The notes: generated by a model not told the origin, from the letters alone. A DNA stretch of 64,000 bases from Candidatus Latescibacterota bacterium (GCA_022821275.1 JAJEDY010000033.1:18780-82779), one strand, 5' to 3'. Shown: positions 16,061 through 25,585, counted from the first letter of the stretch. Numbers and translations are program-made.

Positions 16061-16811
16061 GGACAGGCATAGCCCTAAAACGCCTGAGGGTATCGCACGC
16101 GATGTGTTGCTCGAACCAGAAGCCAAGCGCGCTTTTGTGCGGCAGATGTTTGACGGGATTGCCCGCAGATACGATTTGCTCAACCACCTGTTGAGCCTTG
16201 GCATTGATATTTTGTGGCGAAAAAAGACTGTTGATCGATTGCAACCCGAGCCGCAGTGGCGAATTTTGGACCTGGCTACGGGCACGGGCGATTTGGGATT
16301 TGAATGCGGCAAGCGCGCTGGCGATATTCAGGTGATCGGTGTCGATCCTTCAATGCCGATGTTGCGCGAGGGCGCGAAAAAAAATGCATCGCGAGCAAAT
16401 CCGGTCGCGTTTCTGTGTGGCGATGGGGAGTGTCTTCCCTTTGGTGAGGGGACATTTGACGGCGTGACAATCGGATTTGGCATTCGCAATGTGGCCGAGT
16501 TGGAAGCGGCCCTGAGCGAGATGTGCCGCGTGCTCAAGGTGGGTGGGCGCGTGGCAGTGCTGGAGTTTTCAAGGCCGCAAACCCCTGTGTTTCGCGGCCT
16601 TTACAATTTTTATTTTCAGCGTATTTTGCCTCGTATTGGACACATGGTCTCTCGGGATCCGAATGCCTACCACTATTTGTACGAATCTGTGATGCGTTTT
16701 CCCGAAGGTGCCGATTTTTGCAGGCGGTTGACCGACGCGGGGTTTGTCGATATACAAGTGGTTCGGTTGAGCTTTGGGATTGCGACCATTTATCAGGCGT
16801 CGAAATCGTAA
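16050..16811 (+). CDS. ubiE: Demethylmenaquinone/ubiquinone C-methyltransferase
   Basis: 253-aa SAM-dependent methyltransferase of the UbiE/MenG family. Seen: 'VRQMFDGIARRYDLLNHLLSLGIDILWRKKTV', 'ILDLATGTGDLGFE' (SAM motif I), 'GVDPSMPMLREG', 'CLPFGEGTFDGVTIGFGIRNV' and 'VLKVGGRVAVLEFSRPQ'; it ends in 'FGIATIYQASKS', the family C-terminus. It makes menaquinone from its demethyl precursor, which ultimately derives from chorismate and so links to the operon. ATG 16050 lies within the end of aroE (11-base overlap); the track's upstream start would run further into aroE. Confidence 0.93.
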   Translation: MRGEDRHSPKTPEGIARDVLLEPEAKRAFVRQMFDGIARRYDLLNHLLSLGIDILWRKKTVDRLQPEPQWRILDLATGTGDLGFECGKRAGDIQVIGVDPSMPMLREGAKKNASRANPVAFLCGDGECLPFGEGTFDGVTIGFGIRNVAELEAALSEMCRVLKVGGRVAVLEFSRPQTPVFRGLYNFYFQRILPRIGHMVSRDPNAYHYLYESVMRFPEGADFCRRLTDAGFVDIQVVRLSFGIATIYQASKS

Positions 16812-16813
16812 CC

Positions 16814-17278
16814 ATGTCTTTGACACTTATACAAATCGTGTTAATTCTCGCTCCCATTTTACTGGGCGCGTCTATTGTGGCGTATTGGCGGCTGCGGCGC
16901 CATGTGTCCAATGCACAGGAGCCTGTGGTGGTTTTTTTGCAGAAGCGATGGGATGTGTTTTTGATTGTGACGGGGGGCATTGTGCTGTTTCGGGGGGCTG
17001 CGATCTCAGATGGTGTGGGATTTGTGCCGCAATTGTTCGGTTTTTTACTTTCTCTCGAATTTTTTTATATCGCGTATGCTACCATTCGCGTAACTATGAG
17101 TGCGCGCGGATTGCTGATGGGCATGCGCTACATGCCCTGGCAGCGTTTTTCGAGATATGTGTGGCGCACAGAGCGCGATTTGGAACTTATTTCTCAACGA
17201 AAAAGCTATCGGTTTCGCGTGCCCGCGCAGGTGAAGGCCGATGTACAGAAAATTTTGGATTTGGATATTTTGAAATAG
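16814..17278 (+). CDS. Small membrane protein, DUF5673-like
   Basis: 154-aa protein with three hydrophobic segments (about residues 4-22, 50-65 and 72-90) followed by a soluble C-terminal module 'ARGLLMGMRYMPWQRFSRYVWRTERDLELIS...YRFRVP'. The C-terminal pattern (Trp near 'MPW', then a strand-turn-strand) recalls DUF5673/bacterial PH-like modules; that is a resemblance by eye only. ATG 2 bases after the ubiE stop; the tracked ORF start (16523) is a shadow of ubiE. Function unknown. Confidence 0.65.
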   Translation: MSLTLIQIVLILAPILLGASIVAYWRLRRHVSNAQEPVVVFLQKRWDVFLIVTGGIVLFRGAAISDGVGFVPQLFGFLLSLEFFYIAYATIRVTMSARGLLMGMRYMPWQRFSRYVWRTERDLELISQRKSYRFRVPAQVKADVQKILDLDILK

Positions 17279-17320
17279 GGAGAGTTGGGATAGAGGTCCT
17301 TGAGATAGTGGAGGTATTTT

Positions 17321-19027
17321 GTGGTCAATCCTTTTGTCGAAGAAATTGTATTGCAGGTGTCAAAAGCAACTGATATGTCGTGTGGCGATGTGAGGGCGCT
17401 GATCGAAACGCCGCCAAAACCCGAGATGGGCGATTATGCTTTGCCGTGTTTTACGTTGGCCAAAATTTTTCGCAAAGCTCCCCATCTGATTGCCGAAGAA
17501 TTATCTGCACAAATTGTGACGGGTGAGCGAATTTCCGAGGTGCGTCCCACAGGCCCCTATCTCAATTTTTTTGTGCCAAAGACCAATTTGGTTGGCGAAA
17601 CACTCTCGGCGATTCTCGAGCAGGGTGTGGATTACGGGCGTGGAGATCGCGGTGCTGGAAAGACGGTTGTGATCGATTTTTCGCATCCCAATATTGCCAA
17701 GCCATTTGGCATTCACCATCTGCGGTCAACGGTGATAGGCAATGCCCTGCGAAATATTTATCGCGCATTGGGCTACGAAGTGGTTGGGGTAAATCACCTG
17801 GGCGACTGGGGGTCTCAGTTTGCGAAATTGATTCTGGCGTGGAATTACTGGGGTGAGGGCGAATTGACGGTGGATATTACCATTCAGAAGTTGCTGGAAC
17901 TCTATGTTCGCATTAACGAGGAGATTGAAGACAATCCCGAACTCGAACAAGAAGCCCGCGATTGGTTTCGCCGCCTCGAAGAAGGCGATGAAGAGGCCGT
18001 GCGGATGTGGCAGGTGTGCGTGGATGTAAGTTTTAAGGAGTTTGATCGCGTTTACGATATGCTGGGCATTGGGTTTGAGTCGATTGCCGGCGAGAGTTTT
18101 TATCAGGATAAGATGCCCGCGACTCTGGATCGATTGGGGTCGAAGGGGTTGCTGACCGAGAGTGAAGGCGCGACCATTGTGGATTTGGAAAAATGGGATA
18201 TGCCGCCTTTTATCGCATTGCGAAGCGACGATGCGACATTGTATGGTACGCGCGATTTGGCCGCGCTGGAGTATCGGTGGGAAACATATCGCTTTGAAAA
18301 ATTGCTCTATGTAGTGGATGTGGCGCAGTCGCTGTATTTTCGCCAGTTGTTTCAGGTGTTGGAATTGATGGAATACGACTGGCGAGAAAAATGCGCGCAT
18401 GTGCAATTCGGACGGCTGCGATTCAAAGATGGCAGTGGGGCTTCAACGCGCAGGGGCAATGTGGTTTTTTTAGAGGATGTTTTGAATCGCGCGATTGAAT
18501 TGACGCGAAAGATTATTGCCGATAAGAATCCCGATTTGCCCAATGGTGATCAGATTGCACGAGATGTGGGCATTGGCGCGATTATTTTTGCGGATCTGGA
18601 TTCCAAACGCACGCGCGATATTGTGTTTGATTGGGACGAGGTTTTAAATTTCAACGGCGAAACTGGTCCCTATCTGCAATATACGCACGCGCGATATTGC
18701 AGTGTGTTGCGGCGTTATGACGGCACTTTGCCGCCGCGGGATATCGACTTCGCGTTGTTAAATGAACCAGAAGCCATTGAGGTCGTCAAATGTCTTGCGC
18801 GATTTCCAGGGCAACTTCAAAAGGCTGCGGATGAATATGAACCCTCTATCGTGACAACGCTTATGATTGAGTTGTGTACGGTTGCCAATCGGTTTTACAA
18901 TGCCCATCAGGTTGTTTCTGAACAAGCGGATTTGACGGCTGCCCGCGTTGCGCTGGTCTATGCGATTAAGACGGTGCTGGCATCGGGCCTGATTTTGCTG
19001 GGGATGAAAGCGCCAGAACAGATGTGA
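17321..19027 (+). CDS. argS: Arginyl-tRNA synthetase
   Basis: 568-aa class I synthetase. Seen: N-terminal Add1 domain with 'PPKPEMGDYALPCFTLAK'; HIGH region 'DFSHPNIAKPFGIHHLRSTVIGNAL'; 'NHLGDWGSQFAKLILAW'; KMSKS-equivalent 'GASTRRGNVVFLEDVL', as often in ArgRS; the C-terminal anticodon-binding DALR domain from 'GETGPYLQYTHARYCSVL'. GTG start with GAGGTA upstream. Its presence inside the aro supraoperon has no obvious metabolic reason. Confidence 0.95.
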   Translation: MVNPFVEEIVLQVSKATDMSCGDVRALIETPPKPEMGDYALPCFTLAKIFRKAPHLIAEELSAQIVTGERISEVRPTGPYLNFFVPKTNLVGETLSAILEQGVDYGRGDRGAGKTVVIDFSHPNIAKPFGIHHLRSTVIGNALRNIYRALGYEVVGVNHLGDWGSQFAKLILAWNYWGEGELTVDITIQKLLELYVRINEEIEDNPELEQEARDWFRRLEEGDEEAVRMWQVCVDVSFKEFDRVYDMLGIGFESIAGESFYQDKMPATLDRLGSKGLLTESEGATIVDLEKWDMPPFIALRSDDATLYGTRDLAALEYRWETYRFEKLLYVVDVAQSLYFRQLFQVLELMEYDWREKCAHVQFGRLRFKDGSGASTRRGNVVFLEDVLNRAIELTRKIIADKNPDLPNGDQIARDVGIGAIIFADLDSKRTRDIVFDWDEVLNFNGETGPYLQYTHARYCSVLRRYDGTLPPRDIDFALLNEPEAIEVVKCLARFPGQLQKAADEYEPSIVTTLMIELCTVANRFYNAHQVVSEQADLTAARVALVYAIKTVLASGLILLGMKAPEQM

Positions 19028-19049
19028 TACCGTATCGTGGAAGAACACT

Positions 19050-19598
19050 GTGTTTGATCTACCTGATAAACCCATATTTCTCACCGGTTTTATGGCTACT
19101 GGGAAGACCAGAGTTGGGCGCATTTTGGCCGGGTGGTTGAAGCGGACCTTTGTCGATACGGATGAATTGCTGGTCGATGCTGCTGGGAAAACAATTCCCG
19201 AGATTTTTGAACAAGACGGTGAAACCGCGTTTCGCCAGTTGGAACACCAGGCGGTTGTCGTGGCTTCGAAGATGGACAATGTGATCGTTTCTCTCGGCGG
19301 TGGTGCTATTACTCAGGAGCGGAATTGGGAAGTTATTCGCAAGACCGGCGTGTGTCTGTGTTTCCGCGCTTCTGTCGATACGATTTTTGAACGGGTCAGT
19401 CGCAAGCGCGATGAAAGGCCCTTGCTGGCCGGGCTGGATGATGAGGATTTGAAGAACAAAATTGAGGTGATGATGGCAGAACGAGAGCGTTTTTATGCGC
19501 GTGCAGATGCGTTTGCGACTTCGACAAATGATTGCGCGCCCGAAGATACGGCAGAGACAGCGCTGATTGAATTACAGCGCGTTCTGGATCGGGATTGA
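19050..19598 (+). CDS. aroK: Shikimate kinase
   Basis: 182-aa P-loop kinase phosphorylating shikimate. Seen: 'LTGFMATGKTRVGRILAGWL' (Walker A), 'FVDTDELLVDAAGKTIPEIFEQDGETAFRQLE' (shikimate-binding Asp and Arg), 'VSLGGGAIT' and the lid 'SRKRDERPLLAG'. GTG start, GGAAGAA upstream. TGA overlaps the region just before the aroB ATG. Normal length. Confidence 0.94.
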   Translation: MFDLPDKPIFLTGFMATGKTRVGRILAGWLKRTFVDTDELLVDAAGKTIPEIFEQDGETAFRQLEHQAVVVASKMDNVIVSLGGGAITQERNWEVIRKTGVCLCFRASVDTIFERVSRKRDERPLLAGLDDEDLKNKIEVMMAERERFYARADAFATSTNDCAPEDTAETALIELQRVLDRD

Positions 19599-19600
19599 TA

Positions 19601-20704
19601 ATGGAAACGGTGACGGTTGATTTAGGTGATCGAAGTTACGATATTTTAATCGGTCGCGATTGTTTGCGCGATTTGGGAGATCTGTATGTAGAGCGAGGGT
19701 TGGGAGAAACAGCGGCGATTGTGACCAATCCGACAGTTGCCGCGCGCTATCTCGATACGGTTCAGCAGAGTCTCGCGCGCGCTGGTGTGAAGGTTGTGGT
19801 CGTGACTGTGCCCGATGGCGAGCAATACAAGACGTTTGAGACGGCTGGGCAGATCTACGGCGATTTGATCGCGGCGGGATTGGATCGCAAATCCTGTGTT
19901 GTGACATTGGGCGGCGGTGTGGTAGGCGATATGGCTGGTTTTGTCGCTGCGACGTATTTGAGAGGTGTTGATTTTGTGCAGGTGCCCACGACGCTGGAAG
20001 CGCAGGTCGATGCCAGTGTGGGGGGCAAAACAGCTGTGGATCACGTTTTGGGAAAGAACATGATCGGTGCTTTTCACCAGCCAAAGTTGGTGTTGATCGA
20101 TACGGCTACACTCGATACCTTACCCAAACGCGAAGTGCGGGCGGGTATGGCCGAGGTGATCAAGCACGGTATTATACGCGATTCCGGTCTGGTGGTGTTT
20201 TTGGAAGATTGTATTGAGGCCGCGGCAAATTTAAGCCTGCCTGCGGATCAGATCAATTGGCTCATCGCCCAGCAGTGTCGCATCAAGGCGGAGGTTGTGG
20301 CTGCCGATGAAACCGAGAAGGGCTTGCGCGAAATTTTGAATTACGGCCATACGGTAGGACACGCGCTGGAGGTGGTGACGCATTACGATTATTACAAACA
20401 CGGCGAGGCGGTGTGTTTGGGGATGTTGGCCGCAGGGTATATCGCAGTGCAAAAGGGGATGTGGTCGCGGGATGCGTTTGAGCGGCAAAATGCACTTATT
20501 GCCCGTCTGGGCATTCCCAAAGGCGTGCCCGATTTGAAGGTCGATGAGGTGTTGGCGCGAATGGCAAGTGATAAGAAAGCGCGGGACGGTGTCATCCGCT
20601 TTGTATTGCCCGAGCGGATTGGAAAAATTGTGCCGCGAGATGATGTGACGCACGAAGAAATCGTTGCGGGAATTCAATATATGCAGAATCAGGCATTGGG
20701 ATAG
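19601..20704 (+). CDS. aroB: 3-dehydroquinate synthase
   Basis: 367-aa NAD- and metal-dependent enzyme cyclising DAHP. Seen: 'VPDGEQYKTFETAGQIYGDLIAAGLDRKS', 'VVTLGGGVVGDMAGFVAATYLRGVDFVQVPTTLEAQVDASVGGKTAVDH', 'KNMIGAFHQPKLVLIDTATLDTLP', 'GMAEVIKHGII' and the metal ligands in 'ILNYGHTVGHALE' and 'YKHGEAVCLGMLAA'. The track begins at a TTG at 19595; ATG 19601 is preferred, 2 bases after the aroK stop. Last recognised shikimate-pathway gene of the operon; aroC, aroD/aroQ (DHQ dehydratase), a full aroA and pheA were not seen in this window. Confidence 0.95.
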   Translation: METVTVDLGDRSYDILIGRDCLRDLGDLYVERGLGETAAIVTNPTVAARYLDTVQQSLARAGVKVVVVTVPDGEQYKTFETAGQIYGDLIAAGLDRKSCVVTLGGGVVGDMAGFVAATYLRGVDFVQVPTTLEAQVDASVGGKTAVDHVLGKNMIGAFHQPKLVLIDTATLDTLPKREVRAGMAEVIKHGIIRDSGLVVFLEDCIEAAANLSLPADQINWLIAQQCRIKAEVVAADETEKGLREILNYGHTVGHALEVVTHYDYYKHGEAVCLGMLAAGYIAVQKGMWSRDAFERQNALIARLGIPKGVPDLKVDEVLARMASDKKARDGVIRFVLPERIGKIVPRDDVTHEEIVAGIQYMQNQALG

Positions 20705-20713
20705 GAGTTTTTT

Positions 20714-22255
20714 ATGAGCGAAGATATTGGCCACGAATGCGGCGTGGCAGCCCTCTACTGGCTCGGGGAAAACGGCGATGCCGATGATTTTGAAAATGTC
20801 GCAGCACTTATGCCGAGTATGTTGCTCGACCTCCAAAACAGGGGACAACTCGCCGCGGGGTATTGCTCCTATCACCCCAACCGCGATCACCTTTTGCGCA
20901 CGTTTAGAGACCTGGGCGGCGTTACCGAAGCCTTTCGCATGTCGCATCCCGGCAAATTCCAGTCCATTATCAACCAATATGCAGGGATAGCTGCGATTGG
21001 CCATACGCGCTATGCCACGAGTGGCGAAGATGATGTGCGCTATGCACAGCCTTTTGAACGACAGCACGGGCGTATTTGGAAATGGTTTAGCCTGGCTTTT
21101 AATGGCAATCTGGCCAATTACACGCATTTGCGCGAACGCCTGTTGTCCAAGCAGGGGTATCACTTTACCCTCAATATCGATACCGAAATCATCATGCATA
21201 CTCTGGCGTATCGGTTGAAGGGTGAAAATGCGCCCGATCTGGCCGATGTGATGCGCACGCTTTCCCGCGATTTTGACGGTGCTTATAATATCGCATTTCT
21301 CGATGCCTCGGGGCGCATGTTCGTCTCGCGCGATCCGCTCGGTTTGCATCCTATGTGCTGGGGGGTCAAGGGCCGTCTCTTTGCCGCTGCCAATGAATCA
21401 ACAGCTCTTTCCAATCTCGGTTTTAGCGATATCAAATGGCTCAAACCTGGAGAAATGGTGATTATCGAAAATGGCGATTTGCGCGTTGCGCACTATACGG
21501 AACCGAAAAAAACAGCGCGTTGCTTTTTTGAATGGGTTTATTTTTCCAATGTTGCCAGTGAAATTGACGGCCTCAGTGTTTATACTTCTCGCGCTGAGGC
21601 CGGTCGTATTTTGGCCGAGAAAGAAAACCAGAAAATCGACGGTTCATGTGTGGTTGTGCCCGTTCCCGATACGGCCAAAGCAGCAGCCGATGCCTATGCC
21701 CACCACCTGAATATGCCCTGTATGGAAGGTGTGATCCGCAATCGCTATGTGGGGCGCACTTTTATCCAGCCCAAAACCACCCGCTCACAGAGTGCCAAGA
21801 GCAAGTACACGTCATTGGCTTCTGTTTTATCTGGCAAGCGCGTTTTTCTGGTAGAAGATTCTATTGTGCGCTCCCTTACGCTTCGCACCCTTGCCCATCA
21901 GGTGCGCGACAGCGGCGCGACCGAGGTGCATGTGCGCGTGGCCTGTCCGCCTATTGTTGCGCCGTGTTTTTACGGGATTGATATGACGACCCTGGACGAA
22001 CTCTTTGCCCCCGAACACGTCCCGGTGCGATACCGCGGTTTGCCCAGCCCACAGACGCTAAAAAAAATGGCTATCGATCTCGATGTCGATAGCCTGAAAT
22101 ACCTCGATGTTCCCGATCTGGGTTCCAGCATTGGGTGTGAAACAGATACTCTGTGTCTGGGGTGTGTCACGGGCAGATATCCCACAACGTGGGGCAATCG
22201 CCTCATGCGCGAGGCTCGCAAACACCCCGAGACTGTTGGTCGCCTCTACGGGTGA
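20714..22255 (+). CDS. purF: Amidophosphoribosyltransferase
   Basis: 513-aa enzyme for the first step of purine synthesis (PRPP + Gln to phosphoribosylamine). The catalytic Cys is Cys9 in 'MSEDIGHECGVAALY', implying removal of an 8-residue propeptide as in the Bacillus type. Seen: 'IGHTRYATSG', 'AFNGNLANY', PRPP loop 'VFLVEDSIVRSLTLRTL' and four cysteines in positions expected for the Bacillus-type Fe-S cluster ('TARCFFEWVYF', 'RVACPP', 'LCLGCVTG'). ATG with AGGAG upstream, 9 bases after aroB. It may be read from the same transcript. Overlaps the convergent permease gene by 10 bases. Confidence 0.94.
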   Translation: MSEDIGHECGVAALYWLGENGDADDFENVAALMPSMLLDLQNRGQLAAGYCSYHPNRDHLLRTFRDLGGVTEAFRMSHPGKFQSIINQYAGIAAIGHTRYATSGEDDVRYAQPFERQHGRIWKWFSLAFNGNLANYTHLRERLLSKQGYHFTLNIDTEIIMHTLAYRLKGENAPDLADVMRTLSRDFDGAYNIAFLDASGRMFVSRDPLGLHPMCWGVKGRLFAAANESTALSNLGFSDIKWLKPGEMVIIENGDLRVAHYTEPKKTARCFFEWVYFSNVASEIDGLSVYTSRAEAGRILAEKENQKIDGSCVVVPVPDTAKAAADAYAHHLNMPCMEGVIRNRYVGRTFIQPKTTRSQSAKSKYTSLASVLSGKRVFLVEDSIVRSLTLRTLAHQVRDSGATEVHVRVACPPIVAPCFYGIDMTTLDELFAPEHVPVRYRGLPSPQTLKKMAIDLDVDSLKYLDVPDLGSSIGCETDTLCLGCVTGRYPTTWGNRLMREARKHPETVGRLYG

Positions 22256-24333
22256 TCGTCTATTCGTCTATATCGCGTTTCGAGGTCGCGCAATCCACTG
22301 CTGTTTCCCAAAATTGTCAATCGGTCATTTTCTCGCAGTACGGTATCGCCGCGGGGAATCACCATGCGCCCGCCGCGGCGCAACATTGCCACGAGACAGC
22401 CTTCTGGAAAATCCGTTTCGCGTAGTGCTCGGCCAATGAGGTCGGCGGTCGCGTGGTCGCGGCGCAATGTTAATAACAAAAAGGCTTCGTCGCGCAACAG
22501 GGCTTCTTTTAACTCGACTTCATCGCTGGCGGAGTGCCATTCGCGCAAGAAGTTTTCATCGTCTGCACGCCGCGCAATTTGTGCCAGAATACGCAGGTGC
22601 TGTGAGGGGTCGTGCTCTGGGCTGAATAAGAAAAAGAGCGCGGTTAGCTGCGTTTCTACCTCGTGCCCGGTCAGTGAATCTGTAAACTGGATGTGAATGC
22701 CCGGCAGTGATCGCACGAGGACCATTTCGCAGTGTTCAATTCCATCAATCCTCAGATGTGGCAATCCCACGCCGTGCGTCACAGGTGTCGCGCCAATATG
22801 CGTGCGGTCCAGCAATTGTTTTTCGATTTCATCGATGGTATGCGGCACCCGACCCGCGAGCCAGTCCGCTACCTGCCGCACGACCTCCTCGAACTCAGCG
22901 GGGCGGTCCAGATCGATGACCAGACTTCGCGCCGCGATCTCTTCAAAGGGGTCTTCATCGCGCAATCCCTTTTCCTTCAGGATGCCCCGCAGTTCGGCAT
23001 CCAGCTCGGTGTATCGATTTTGCCCCCAGCGTTCAAACATGTGGTAAATCGCACCATCGCGGGTGACTTTGTCCCTGGCAAATTTAAAGTACCAGATTGT
23101 TCCTATCAGGATCAACGCGACAGAAAATAGGGATGGCAACCAGCCCATCTGGACAATTAACACACACGAAGATACTATGCCGAATAACTGCATATAGGGG
23201 TACAGCGGCGAATGATATCCCGAGTCGTAGGAATCCAATCCGCTCTCGCGCATGACAATTACAGCCAGGCACAACAGCGCGAACATCAACAATTGAAACG
23301 CACTGGCCAATTTGGCAATTTTGGTTGGGTCGAGAAAGATGAGGATTAAAACAATTACGCCCATTGTCACCAATACCCCTTGAACGGGTGCGCCTTTTGT
23401 ATTCAAATGTTGAAAAAATCCCGGCATCATGTGGTCGCGGCTCATTGCCAAGGGGTAGCGAGAGGACGAAAGCATTCCCGCATTGGCGACCGATGTAAAG
23501 GCGAGGAGGGCTGCCAGAGAGATGATTAACGCGCCCCAATCGCCAAATACGGCTTTGGCCGCTGAGGCGGCGGGCGTTAAATCTCCCACCAGTTGATCGA
23601 GTGGCAATACACCGACCATGACGCCTGTGCCGAGGGCATAGACCAGAACTGCTGTGATCAATGATAAGATGACGCCCAGAGGCAAATTGCGCTCGGGATG
23701 TTTTATTTCTTCAGATAAACTCGCGACTTTTGTCACGCCGATATAACTGATATAGACCAGCCCTGCTGTGGATAAAATCGTCTGGACATCTGATTCGAAT
23801 ATCGCGGGCAATCGCGCGCGTTCAATAGCAGGTACGCCTCCGCCGATAAATATCCCCAGAATCATCAACAAACCCAGCACCAATGCGATCTGAAATCCAC
23901 CGCTTTTCTCTGCGCCCAATAAATTCAGTATGCCCAGTCCAATCGCAATGGCGACTGCTACGGGAGTTATTGGCAACTCGGGTACATAAAGCGCAATGTA
24001 AGCTCCCATGCCCACGAGTGCGAAAGATACTTTTAATACGAGTGCCAGCCAGGTGCCAATGCCTCCAAGCGTGCCCATCCACGGTCCGAGTGATCGGTCT
24101 AAAAAATAGTACACGCCACCCGCGCGGGGCATGGCAGTTGCCAGTTCAATAGTGCTGAACATCGCTGGTACGAGTGGAATAGCGGCGACAATATAGGCCA
24201 GCACAATGGCCGCACCGGCCTGTTCAGCAGCCAGTCCTGGCAATAAAAAGAATCCCGCGCTCAGAGTAGCACCCGTTGAGATTGCATAAACACCGAGTAA
24301 ACCGATTTCTTTTTTTAGTTTTGCGTTTGCCAT
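22246..24333 (-). CDS. APC-family permease fused to PTS EIIA-like and RCK_C-like domains
   Basis: 695-aa fusion. Residues 1-425 form a 12-segment APC amino acid permease: 'GLLGVYAISTGATLSAGFFLLPG' in helix 1 and 'GVTKVASLSEEIKHPERNLPLG' in the helix 6-7 loop. Residues about 465-615 resemble a PTS IIA type-2 (IIA-Ntr/fructose) domain with the phosphorylatable His in 'HGVGLPHLRIDGIEH' (His526). Residues about 620-690 resemble a TrkA/RCK C-terminal domain ('ALRETDFPEGCLVAMLRRGGRMVIPRGDTVLRENDRLTILG'). Transport would thus be controlled by PTS phosphorylation and by a small ligand. Convergent with purF; cotranscribed with the gene at 24347-25585. Confidence 0.85.
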   Translation of the reverse strand: MANAKLKKEIGLLGVYAISTGATLSAGFFLLPGLAAEQAGAAIVLAYIVAAIPLVPAMFSTIELATAMPRAGGVYYFLDRSLGPWMGTLGGIGTWLALVLKVSFALVGMGAYIALYVPELPITPVAVAIAIGLGILNLLGAEKSGGFQIALVLGLLMILGIFIGGGVPAIERARLPAIFESDVQTILSTAGLVYISYIGVTKVASLSEEIKHPERNLPLGVILSLITAVLVYALGTGVMVGVLPLDQLVGDLTPAASAAKAVFGDWGALIISLAALLAFTSVANAGMLSSSRYPLAMSRDHMMPGFFQHLNTKGAPVQGVLVTMGVIVLILIFLDPTKIAKLASAFQLLMFALLCLAVIVMRESGLDSYDSGYHSPLYPYMQLFGIVSSCVLIVQMGWLPSLFSVALILIGTIWYFKFARDKVTRDGAIYHMFERWGQNRYTELDAELRGILKEKGLRDEDPFEEIAARSLVIDLDRPAEFEEVVRQVADWLAGRVPHTIDEIEKQLLDRTHIGATPVTHGVGLPHLRIDGIEHCEMVLVRSLPGIHIQFTDSLTGHEVETQLTALFFLFSPEHDPSQHLRILAQIARRADDENFLREWHSASDEVELKEALLRDEAFLLLTLRRDHATADLIGRALRETDFPEGCLVAMLRRGGRMVIPRGDTVLRENDRLTILGNSSGLRDLETRYRRIDDHP

Positions 24334-24346
24334 TTTTGTTTTCCCG

Positions 24347-25585
24347 TTATTCTATTTCAACTCTAACATTTTGTTCTTCAGGCGTAAAAGCTACCAGTGT
24401 TATATCGCCATCTCGATAATATGTGCCATCTCGAAAGGCCGCTTTTGTCAGCGCGGGTGTCAGGGGTTTGCCGTTTATTTTTACGCCTGCAACTGTTATT
24501 TCGCGCAATCGCAATGTGAATTCGGGCACTTGTACGGGTAGATCGAGTGTTATTATTTGTTCTTCTACTGTGACATCGGCCATTTCGCGCGCGATTGCAT
24601 AATTGGTAATTTCACTGCATTTGCGCCACTGCGATTTTTCGCCATTGGGATCGCGTTCTTTGAGCCGCCGCACAATGGTCTGAAATGCCCGAAATCCGCG
24701 GCGGTCCTCATTGTGTATTCCGTAAAATCCCTGCCAATGGCTGATCATCACGGCCGGATCGTTCGCGTCTATGACTTCGGGTAAACGCCCACCTTGAAGG
24801 TCCGACGTGATATAATAATCTACATCTACCTCGCCATATCCGGTCCACGATCCCGTGCGGTCACCCGTCGCTGCGATCACTTCACCCATTGCTTCACCCC
24901 GCTCGGGTTTGGGATACCACACCGGGCAATCTACCGGACCGCTGGACGATACGCGTTTAAATAGATACGGTGTTGGATTGCCCGTTACCCTGCGCACGGC
25001 GTTTTCCGCACATTTTGCATAAAAGTCTATTGGATTGCCAAATCCCCCTGGGCTGGTCACGCCAGCCGGTGTCAGGCCTACGTTGTGCAGTATTTCACAC
25101 GCCAGCGCGATATAATTTGTTACCCGCTCTTCTTCGTCGGTTGGCAAATTGTTCCATCCCCATTGTTCCCACAAGTTTGGATCGATGGGTTGCAATGTTT
25201 CCAGATCTACCACGAAGGTGTGTGTGATCATTTCCGGCGTGATGTCGTAATTGGGCATAATGAGTTCCCTGCACATCGCCAACCAGCTTTCCTGTTGCGC
25301 TTTGGAGAACAAGGGGAGCCCGTGATCTACTCGCCCAAGCGCGGCGGGACACGGTACCACGCTGAATTTCCCCTTTACGTCGTTTTCCAGACAGAATTCG
25401 GCAAATTCGCGCGTGAACGATTCTGGATGTACTACGGGCACATCTTCCCAGCGATAATCCGTTCCATCTACGGCCTGGCGGTCTCGCATAAAAAAATAAT
25501 TTAAATTTACCAGTACAGTCGAGTCATCAAAAATTATCGATATCGGTACGCGGTCTAAGGCGTGTTTGTTGATTTCGACTTGCAT
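24347..25585 (-). CDS. Polysaccharide-deacetylase-like (NodB-fold?) protein
   Basis: 412-aa cytoplasmic protein. 'VPISIIFDDSTVLVNLNYFF' near the N-terminus, 'FTREFAEFCLENDVKGKFSVVPCPAALG', 'NYDITPEMITHTFVVD' and 'GVTSPGGFGNP' fit the strand order of a NodB-type barrel, with the DD pair as a possible metal site. The C-terminal 80 residues form a beta-rich tail. No signal peptide. The tracked ORF adds 25 residues; ATG 25585 with CAGGAG upstream is preferred. It lies just ahead of the APC-EIIA permease on the same strand (13-base gap), so it may act on the imported compound. Family call is tentative. Confidence 0.5.
   Translation of the reverse strand: MQVEINKHALDRVPISIIFDDSTVLVNLNYFFMRDRQAVDGTDYRWEDVPVVHPESFTREFAEFCLENDVKGKFSVVPCPAALGRVDHGLPLFSKAQQESWLAMCRELIMPNYDITPEMITHTFVVDLETLQPIDPNLWEQWGWNNLPTDEEERVTNYIALACEILHNVGLTPAGVTSPGGFGNPIDFYAKCAENAVRRVTGNPTPYLFKRVSSSGPVDCPVWYPKPERGEAMGEVIAATGDRTGSWTGYGEVDVDYYITSDLQGGRLPEVIDANDPAVMISHWQGFYGIHNEDRRGFRAFQTIVRRLKERDPNGEKSQWRKCSEITNYAIAREMADVTVEEQIITLDLPVQVPEFTLRLREITVAGVKINGKPLTPALTKAAFRDGTYYRDGDITLVAFTPEEQNVRVEIE

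Noticed and set aside
20231-21349. 372-aa minus-strand ORF opposite aroB and purF
   Set aside because: Spans two confidently called genes and has shadow-like composition.
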